DNA from: Curvularia sp. ZM96
Taxonomy: Eukaryota > Ascomycota > Dothideomycetes > Pleosporales > Pleosporaceae
NCBI GenBank assembly: GCA_022457065.1
Contig: JAJGBQ010000001.1
Location: 310,001-374,000 of the forward strand
Direction of reading: 5' to 3'
Length of the DNA: 64,000 nt
Shown: positions 56,490 to 64,000 of the stretch, one piece after another
How positions within the stretch are numbered: the first letter of the stretch is position 1
Layout of the letters: each line of letters opens with the position of its first letter
Notes under the pieces: model-generated
What the model saw: only the letters and a program-made list of their open reading frames with translations
The model's database searches: none
Told to the model about the DNA's origin: nothing
Program-made: the position numbers and the translations under genes

Positions 56490-57551
56490 TTATGTACAAA
56501 TGGTCCGCCCGCCATTGCCCGACAAATTCCACTTTGTCTTGTTGGCCGTGCAAGGGCTCTCCCTTACGGTGGTGCCATCCACACGCAGCGCAATCGCAAT
56601 GTCCCTGCTATTTGCGAATTCCGACCTCGCCGCGAGACGCACCTCGCCGCCGCCGCTAACCGTTCCCGCCTTGATGTTTACATTGTAGCAGTTCTCGAGC
56701 AAAATTGCGTTATTACCCGTATTCGCAACGTCAATGGTGCCAATTTCCGCACCGCCAGACGCCGACACGCAAAAGATGCCGCGGCCGCCTCCCCTAGCCT
56801 TGACGCGGTTGACGTAGATGTTGGTGCCATAGCCGCCGTTGAGCTTGCCTGCTTCGTTGGCAAAACGCAGCGCAGCGTACCCGGTTCCCGCGCCGCAGTT
56901 GTCGCAATCGACGGTGCCGACCTTGGCATTGGTGACTTTCTGCAGCAGAAGACCGCACTCGCCGACGTTCTTGCCGATGACGGTGCCGATGTCCAGACGG
57001 TCAATGTTCCATGTCTCGATGCAGTGCGAGGTGCCGCCGTTGCAGGTGACGGTGCCGATTTTAACGTTTGAGTTTGCGGCGCGGTCGCGGTCGAAGCGGA
57101 TGCCCATGCCGTTTTTGAGGTTGAAGTTGATGGTGCCGAGGGTCAGGTCCTTGGTTCCGGAGAAGCGGAGGCCAAAGTACGTGGATCCGGCCATGGTTAG
57201 GTAGGGGATCTTGACGCCGGTTTGGTCAGTGACTTCGATGTTGCCGCCGCCGCTCTTGGGCGCGACGGTAATGGTGCCGCAGCCTTCGAACGTCTTGCCG
57301 CTGCTGATCCTAATGGTGTTGGCGCCGATGTTGCCAGAGGCCATGATGGAAACGCGCTGTCCGCTAGAGATGCCATCGACGGCGGTTTGGATCGCTTTCA
57401 GGTAGTCGGAGCCGGAATACAGGTTCTGGCTGCCTTTGGTCGCAGTGAAGCTGCTTCCTGAGCCTGTTACTTTGGCATCTGGAGTTCCGGAGCCGCACTG
57501 TGCGGTAGCCAAGGAGGCGAGGGCCAGCAGGGCCGTAAGAGAGTAAAGCAT
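56490..57551 (-). CDS. Secreted right-handed beta-helix protein, pectin-lyase-like fold (353 aa)
   Basis: A single exon with a clean signal peptide (MLYSLTALLALASLATA, cleavage before QCGSG). The mature chain is built of repeating short strands typical of a parallel beta-helix: VSIMASGNIGANTIRISSG, TFEGCGTITVAPKSGGG, IGTVTCNGGTSHCIET, LDIGTVIGKNVGECGLLL and AKVGTVDCDNCGAGTGY. Cysteines are frequent (about nine), fitting an extracellular protein. I see no pectate-lyase calcium motif and no GH28 catalytic Asp pattern, so it may be a non-catalytic or atypical polysaccharide-active protein. ATG 57551 is the true start; the frame extends a little further upstream but only with a TTG. Its promoter has repeated AGGGGAAAT boxes. 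Confidence 0.8.
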   Translation of the reverse strand: MLYSLTALLALASLATAQCGSGTPDAKVTGSGSSFTATKGSQNLYSGSDYLKAIQTAVDGISSGQRVSIMASGNIGANTIRISSGKTFEGCGTITVAPKSGGGNIEVTDQTGVKIPYLTMAGSTYFGLRFSGTKDLTLGTINFNLKNGMGIRFDRDRAANSNVKIGTVTCNGGTSHCIETWNIDRLDIGTVIGKNVGECGLLLQKVTNAKVGTVDCDNCGAGTGYAALRFANEAGKLNGGYGTNIYVNRVKARGGGRGIFCVSASGGAEIGTIDVANTGNNAILLENCYNVNIKAGTVSGGGEVRLAARSEFANSRDIAIALRVDGTTVRESPCTANKTKWNLSGNGGRTICT

Positions 57552-58856
57552 GGTGGGCGGGGTCAATCGCAGACAACAACAGGAGAGGAAAGCCGTGCTG
57601 AAAGAAAAAACTCAAAACGAATGAAACGGGCAAATGCTACTTTTGTACAACAAAACAGCAGCTAGAGTCTTACGGAATAATAAGCCTCCGCATTCAGCAC
57701 CGACTGCATCACCATATGGAAATTGGCACTAGCAGCCTTAGGGTGGGTGGGCGTGATGTATATACTGTAACCGAACGAAACCCACGGGGGACCTTCCAAC
57801 ATGATTTCCCCCGTTGCAGCTAGGGGAAATTCCCATCAGTAGGGGAAATTGAAGTGAGCGGGGCAAGGCAGACGATCCCTTCTCCCCCAAGAAAAACACA
57901 AGCCCATCTAATATGATTCTGGAAAGACTTGGCTCTTTGGTAGTGTATGTTGCACAAAAAGGTTTTAATTCAAACATGGTCCCTCATTTCCACCATTCAT
58001 CTTGGGATCTAGATTGCCTTTCCGCGGCGGCGGCGGGGAGAGTGGAACAGTGGCATTTCCTTGGCTGACATTTTGTTTGAAACAAGACGTTAGGAAGAGG
58101 CGTGCCCTACTAGGTACTACCCCGGACTCGGAAGATTATTTAGCTAGTAGTGGGGTGGGTGCGCAACAAAGACCCCACACCAAACGCTTTGCTTTCGCAC
58201 TTTTCGCGCTGGAAGACGCAGAGTAAATACAGAGCTGTAGTTTATTGCTGCTCATATGATAACAAAAAACTCAGGTATTGTTTCCCGCTCACGAAACCCC
58301 GCCCCTCCAAGCCCTAAGGTCTCATCCTCACCTTCCTAATTGCTTTTTATTTAATTAACACTCCCGTCATTGCACGTCCTTGCCCATGTGTCGTTCTCAC
58401 CCGTCAGCGTGTGATTGGACGCGCGGTATATATTTCTCCGTCCGCTGGCATGCCTCATCTAAGGTGCCAAGGAAAGCGCCAAGGAAAGCGCACGCGCGCG
58501 GGGGGAAGGGGTTTTGAAACGGATGTTTCATGGATAGGATGGGATTCTAAATGGGAGATATCGGGGAAGTACCATGTGGCTGTGAATGGGAAGATGGAGT
58601 TTGTCTGTTGGACTTTTATACTTGGTTCAGAGTCGGATGTACATAGCATGTTAGGTGGCTTCTCTAGATGCCATAAGGCTATCAGGATTGCATTTCATAG
58701 CGTAAGATTTAGAAAGGTACAAAAGGCCGTGTTGCATAACTCCCAACTCCATCATTATGTCACTCTCCATCAAGGAGAAGAGTGTGTCCCATTCACACCG
58801 TACACGCATTAACCAATCTGCCCATTCCATCCCTATCCATAACGATAACAAATCCT
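57552..58856. promoter_or_regulatory. Promoter of the beta-helix gene with repeated AGGGGAAAT boxes; 3' flank of CYP505
   Basis: Three copies of one box sit together: TAGGGGAAATT at 57821-57831 and again at 57840-57850, and the inverted form ATTTCCCC at 57804-57811. AGGGG is the core of the yeast stress-response element. TATATA at 57759-57764 lies about 210 bp before the beta-helix start. Further right, GCCAAGGAAAGC is tandemly repeated at about 58465-58490. No gene was seen. Confidence 0.5.
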
Positions 58857-61800
58857 CTACTCAAAAACATCACTAACATACCTATCCTCCTTGATCCCCT
58901 CCAACCACCTCTCCGCGTCCTCCTGCGTCTTCTCCGGAAACTTGTCTCTGAAAATCCTCATGCAGACCTCACTCGTACTCCTCGCCAACTTACTCGCACT
59001 ACCACACAGCAGCAACTTGGCTCCTTTCTCGCCAAACAACTCGGCAATCTCCTTGCGCTCATCCCACATGCGATCGGGTACACGCTGCGCCTTCTGGCCC
59101 TCAGGCGCGACCTTGGAAAAGCAGCCGCGGACACTAACCACGCCGTCGGCTTCCCACTGCGCGAGTTCGTCGGCGTAGATGAAATCTTTCTGGTAGTGGC
59201 GGCATCCGAAATATAAGATGGCTGGGCCGAGAGCAGCGTTGCGGGCTTTTTTGATCGTGGAGCGTTCCTGCAGGAAACCGCGCATGGGGGCGATACCGGA
59301 GCCGGCGCAGATCATGATGACAGGGGTGGTGGGGTCGGTCGGGAGGTGGAAGTTGATGTTGGTTGGGCGTGTGAAGCATTTAATCTTCTCGCCGGGTTCG
59401 GTACGCGCGAGGTACGTGGAGGCGACGCCGTGGAAACGGCGGTCAGAGCCACTCCATGCGGCTTCGTCGTGGACATCGTAGGTTATGGAGGCGACGAGAC
59501 GCTGCGTGGTTGAGCCGTCAGGCGCAGGGATGAAGTCGACGTTGGCGAGGGGAGAGCTGGAGATGCTGTATTGGCGTGGAGACAAGGGCTTGAGAAGATC
59601 GAGGTACACAGAAAAGGGGAGTTTGCAGTCGGGATGGTCTTCGAGGACATCCAGGATGCTGTAGCGCTTGGGGATGACCTTGGTCTTGAAGACTTCGTCG
59701 CTGGCTAGCTCCAGCAGGCTGGCACGCTTATCTTCTGGCGTTGCGTCTGCAAGCGTCTGCAACTGCTTTTGAGAGATGGGCGTACTGAGCTCCACGCGTG
59801 TCATGAGGATTTCGTAGATGGCTGCGGGTGCCTCAGTAGCAAGGAAGGTCTTGTTGGTCCCGGTGATGGAGATGTGGTCGTCGGGTGAGAGTTCGAAGCG
59901 CTTCATAACTCGCTTTACAGTGACATTACTGTTCAGCGGAAGGACGACCATGTAGTCTCCTGAGCGGTACGATGTGCCAGGCGGGAGTTCAATCTCCATG
60001 TGCTTTTTGGCAAGACCGACCTCAGCACCACCCAAGTCTTTGTTGACCTTGACCCGTCCATAGGCTATATCTTTGCCTCCGAGGTAGGTTGCAAATTTGG
60101 GTGTGGTGATTTCAGTCTGGAGTGTTCCACCTAGGACTTCAGTCGTTGTGCCACTGGCCTTTCTCAGGCTGGTCCACATCTGCTCCGACCAACTCTCCCA
60201 GGGGCCCATGATGTCTTCTTTGACATTGACGAAACCGGTCTCGACGAATCGCTGTGCGCCCATCTTCTCGAACAACTCATCAGTCAATTTTGGTACGCGA
60301 TGGTAGGTATGCGTCCAATCGCTGTTGCCCACACCAAACACAGCATACTGAACACCCTCGAGCATCTTCGAATCGGAGCTGCTCTCCAGCCATGCAGTGA
60401 ACTTCTTCGCATTGTCTGCCGGTTTGCCCTCATAAGAAGGCTCAATGATGACGATGGGCTGATCTTTGGGGATGTGTTCTGTGGCAGAGTCCAGGCTGCC
60501 CACGTTTGCCTTGAATCCGTATCGAGCTGCGTTCGTCTCCAGATCCTCGGCATACGATTTGCAAGTGCCTGAATTCGATCCATAGAGTACGGTGATTGGT
60601 TTCATCTCGCTGGCAGGAGCTTCTCCTGCGGCCTTGGTACTTGGCTCAGCAGCGGCGGGTTTTGTCGACGGGGCAGCGCCGCCAACCGCACCCAGACTGG
60701 CCATGGTGCGTCCAGGTCGCCTGCGCACCTTGATCTTGAGATCCTTGGGCTTCTGCGTAATTGTGACGGACACCTCTGTCGACAAATTAGCTAAACTCAA
60801 ACATAACACGAGACATGATCTTCTTACGCAGCTGATAGCCCGGGTCGGCCAGTTCTACCTGGAACTTCTGCAGAATAAGCGCCACAGTCATAATCATCTC
60901 TTGCTCGGCAAACGTTCGTCCAATACAGGCTCGCATGCCGTCTCCAAACGCCTTCCACGCGTTGGGCGGCAGGTTCTCCCAGCCGCCGTTCAAGAATCGC
61001 TCTGGACGGAACACATCGGCGTCGTCACCCCAGACCTTGGGGTCGTGGTGTAGGCCTCGCAAGTTCATCAAGATGATGTCTTCCGGCTGCACTTCGTATT
61101 TGCCCTACAACACTCAGCCAACACATTCAATGTCGAAAAAAAAGAAGAAAAAATCCAAAACTTACAGCAATCTTTGTCGGCTTCAACGCATGCTTTCCGC
61201 TGATTGCAATAGGACCCAGGAACCGTAGCGCCTCATAAATGGCATACTTGATGTAGACCAGCTTGGGGATATGCTTTACATCCAGTGGCCCATCTCCAAG
61301 CACCTCATCCACCTCCTTCTGAGCAGCGAGGTACTTTTCCGGATTCTTAAGAAGGTGGTAGAACAAGAAGCCCAGCGTGCCGCTTGTAGTTTCGTGGCCA
61401 GCCACCAAAAAGGTTACCATGTTGTATCGCACGAGCTCTTTGGACATCTTCTCGCCCGTCTCCTTGTCCACGCCTTCAAGCATAGGATTTAGCAAGTCCC
61501 TTGCCTCTGGCTGCGGATGCGCAATGCGCTCCTGGATAATCTCGTCGCAGAGCTGATGCATCTTTTTTACGTTTTCCTGGCGATTCGCCTCGGCAAAGAC
61601 ACGCAGCTTATTCTCGATGCTGGTGCGTTGGGCTCGCCTTCCCGACTCGACGAGGACTTCGACCATTTGCTCTACAAAAGGATGGGCGCGCTCCGAGTAG
61701 AAATTGTTGAATCGGTAGCCAAAGGCACAGAGACCAATCATGTCAAAGGTTAGTCTGGTGAAGTCGTCGCTGCACGAGATGTCGTGGTCGGGCCCAAAAC

Positions 61801-62275
61801 GGTCCCATCGGAGAAGCATCTGCGTCGTTATGTCCATCATGTCGTCGAACATTTTGCGGATGCCCATGGGTCCGAAGACAGGCATGAGTAGCCGATGGGC
61901 TACTCCCCACTCCTACTCCATAGTCAGATGTATGTATGTATATTTGACATTGCGAAAACTGGGGCTTACCTTTTCTCCAGGGTAGGCTGTGAAAAGGCCA
62001 TTGCCGGTGAGAGCGCGCACTTCTTCAAGAGTAGCATTAATTGGCTTTTCAAATCGCTGTCCGTCACAGCAGTCGTTTATTGTGTCGTACGACGAGACGA
62101 CTATGATTTTGCCTGGACGGCCTGGAATGTAGAGCTGAAAAATCTCGCCGTAGATGTCTGCGAGCCGCTGGACGGAGCCTGGAGCATCGTCTGAGTCGAT
62201 GGTTCCAATGTTGCCAATGAGCAGATGTGGGGGCGGTTGTGGAATGGGGACAGACTCAGAAGCCATGGTTGCCAT
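58857..62275 (-). CDS. Self-sufficient cytochrome P450-reductase fusion (CYP505, P450foxy/BM3 type)
   Basis: A single polypeptide carrying a P450 and its reductase, typically hydroxylating fatty acids near the omega end with NADPH. Four exons: 61970-62275, 61166-61912, 60828-61104 and 58857-60775, total 1082 aa. The P450 part (1-about 470) has the oxygen-binding AGHETTSG (about 272), the EALR motif and the haem loop FGDGMRACIGR with its Cys at about 408. A Pro/Ala linker follows. FMN domain from about 505 (LYGSNSGTCKSYAEDL, YAVFGVGNSDW). The FAD/NADPH part has PRQYSISSSPL, ICAGSGIAPMRGF and LYFGCRHYQKDFIY, ending in YVSDVF. The N-terminus is soluble, without a membrane anchor, as in CYP505. 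A TATATA at 62392-62397 (minus strand) lies about 117 bp upstream. Confidence 0.95.
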
Positions 62276-63719
62276 GTACTACTTCTGACAATGGGGAAAA
62301 CGGGTTGAATTATAGTTGTAAAGTATTGGCGGCCTCTGTGGCTACCGAGAGGAGATGCTGCTGCTGCCAGCCGGGGCTGAGCCCCAGCGCCTATATAGTC
62401 GTCAGCCTTGAGCATGCGCCGCGACGTGTGAGCCTCGCCCTCGTTGATGGCCATGACATGGATGGTGGTAGGTACCTGCGGATTCGGCCGAAGCGGGCCT
62501 TGGCATGGTTGTCTGCCTAAGTAGCTGCTGACTTTGCAGGGATGCAGCTGAGATGTGATGCAATGAACCATTTGCCTGTTCAGCTGCGTGCGGCTGTGTC
62601 ATCCTCACAGTTGCCCGTAGCGGCTGCGTAAGCACCATGTCCTTCTACGTAACAAGGGGGCCAACCACTGCGCGCCTACCACACTGCACTTCGGGTCTGG
62701 CAGAGTCCCTCGGCCGGTCGCACGCGCTCGGTTTCCAGAGTGCTGGAACGGGTCTCATCTTGCATGTCCTTCGTGACAAACGCACTTTATGCCTTCTCTC
62801 ATAGGCCGGCGCTACGTATTACCTTGACCAGACCCTGCTCAATGAGATGCAAACAACAGAGCATCGTGGCAAGATGTTGCGCCGGACTTGGCTTTGAGGT
62901 CGTTCGGCAAGCAGATGGATCCACATGCAACAGATTCGGAATCTTTACTTTTTCGAAATACATTCTAACCGCCTCTTTGGCAGTAGTACCTAGTCGTCAG
63001 CCCCTCCGAGTAAGAGATACAGGTAAAACAGTAGCTATGCTTCGTGCGAGCAGAGGCTTGGGTTCCCTATCTAGCCAAATACAAGCTAATGCTTCACTAG
63101 TACTGGGGATGCGCGTAATTTGTCCGGTGCCTAGCTAGCGTATATAGAGTAGGTATAGTTATAGAGTCTGTATATAGAGTGGTGTGTGATTGGGCATGTT
63201 ATGATTCGTCACCACATTGCAGAAGACAGGTGCGACTCTTTGTAACAACGTGCTGCTACACCTACGTCTATGGCTGCCGTTGTCATATCATGTCAACATG
63301 ACGAACATGATTCTGTAATGTGGTGTGGTTGGTGAAGCAGCGTGAGCGTCTCTTGCGGCGTATGTCATCTAAAGATTTAGTGAAGGATATCGTGCGTCAA
63401 TGCTATTCTCAGTAAATGATCATGCACAAGCACCCATTCACAACATACGCAAAAGCAACAAACTCGTAATCAATCACGTTAAAATTGATACCTCAAGACT
63501 TGACAACATCAATGTCAGTCGAGGCGCTATGCCTAAAATGCCAAACCAACTTTGATACTTGCTGGAATCGTCGTAACCAAAGAGAAAATGCCAGTCCCAC
63601 CAGACTAGCCTTGCAAACAAACGCCGTGCTCAATGCTAGGTATGCTTCGCTTCTTCAAACAAACATCAGGACAATCAAAAGAAAAACTTTCGAAACAAAG
63701 GGAAAGGTGGTCGGCCCAT
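62276..63719. other. 1.4-kb intergenic region, CYP505 promoter and 3' flank of the last gene
   Basis: The CYP505 promoter, with TATATA at 62392-62397, is on the left. Short direct TATATAGAGT motifs (63142-63150 and 63172-63180) are the only repeat I noticed. No gene was seen. Confidence 0.4.
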
Positions 63720-64000
63720 CTAAGCAAGCCCAAACACACCCCTCAACCTTCTCCACAACTCCTTGCCCATAGCCTTGCGCGTATCCTCGGTCCTCAGCGC
63801 AGCCTCCTTGTTCTCGGCGGCCCTGCGAAGCAAGAAGTTGAGACACTCGGTGGTCGTGCCCCAGGTCATGCACTTGACAACCTTGGCCTGGGTGTCTGCC
63901 TTCAGTGTCGGGTCCTGGACCAGCGCCTGCGAAATCTCATCTGCCATGCCCTGCAGCTGGGCATATGTCAAACGTGGAAGCTGCTCGGATGGGGTGGTAA
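63720..64000 (-). CDS. C-terminal part of an unknown protein (5' end off the right edge)
   Basis: The minus-strand frame is open from the window edge to a TAG at 63720-63722, about 93 codons. The visible residues are helical and charged: LTYAQLQGMADEISQALVQD, KVVKCMTWGTTTECLNFLLR, ENKEAALRTEDTRKAMGKEL and a WRRLRGVFGLA end. I do not recognise the family. The frame has no Met close to the edge, and the real start or an upstream exon lies beyond base 64000. Confidence 0.6.
   Translation of the reverse strand, partial: TTPSEQLPRLTYAQLQGMADEISQALVQDPTLKADTQAKVVKCMTWGTTTECLNFLLRRAAENKEAALRTEDTRKAMGKELWRRLRGVFGLA

Overview
The window is nuclear DNA from a filamentous ascomycete. The evidence is dense intron-containing genes with short (about 45-70 bp) GT-AG introns, a Zn2Cys6/fungal_trans regulator, a DAL5-type MFS carrier, a secreted fungalysin, a CYP505-type self-sufficient P450 and a Pex2 with fungal features. 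A Dothideomycete (Pleosporales-like) is my inference, not proven. I see no rRNA, tRNA, CRISPR, intact transposon or viral gene. Exon joins below were made by hand from splice signals plus reading frame and family continuity; nothing was searched against a database.

Layout, left to right. 0-9 kb is a housekeeping block: importin-11/Kap120 (truncated by the left edge), PEX2, a BuGZ/ZNF207-like zinc finger protein, a ubiquitin C-terminal hydrolase and a small unknown protein. 9.9-13.3 kb holds two divergent F-box proteins. 14.2-18.2 kb has an aldehyde dehydrogenase and an unknown protein with a conserved C-terminal half. 19.0-24.0 kb is a co-oriented pair of Zn2Cys6 regulator and MFS transporter. 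An F-box-like protein (24.3-26.0 kb) is followed by the secretory/organelle genes TIM50, EDEM/Mnl1, fungalysin M36 and an ERD2-like receptor with a long tail. 36.8-46.0 kb is gene-poor, with a single Myb/SANT-like protein in the middle. 46.0-48.1 kb is an aldo-keto reductase next to an Hsp31-type DJ-1 protein, a plausible aldehyde detoxification pair. A small cysteine-rich secreted protein in three near-equal exons sits alone at 49.5 kb. 51.8-56.3 kb is a fused HyuA-HyuB oxoprolinase/hydantoinase whose phosphate loop is completed by a 14-nt micro-exon. It is followed by a secreted beta-helix protein, the P450-reductase fusion, and the 3' end of an unknown gene at the right edge.

How they fit together: most genes are unrelated housekeeping loci. 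Possible functional groupings are the regulator/transporter pair (19-24 kb), the AKR/Hsp31 pair (46-48 kb), ER quality control and retrieval (EDEM and ERD2-like, 7 kb apart and separated by fungalysin, so probably coincidence), and secreted proteins (fungalysin, small cysteine-rich protein, beta-helix protein) consistent with a saprotroph or plant-associated lifestyle.
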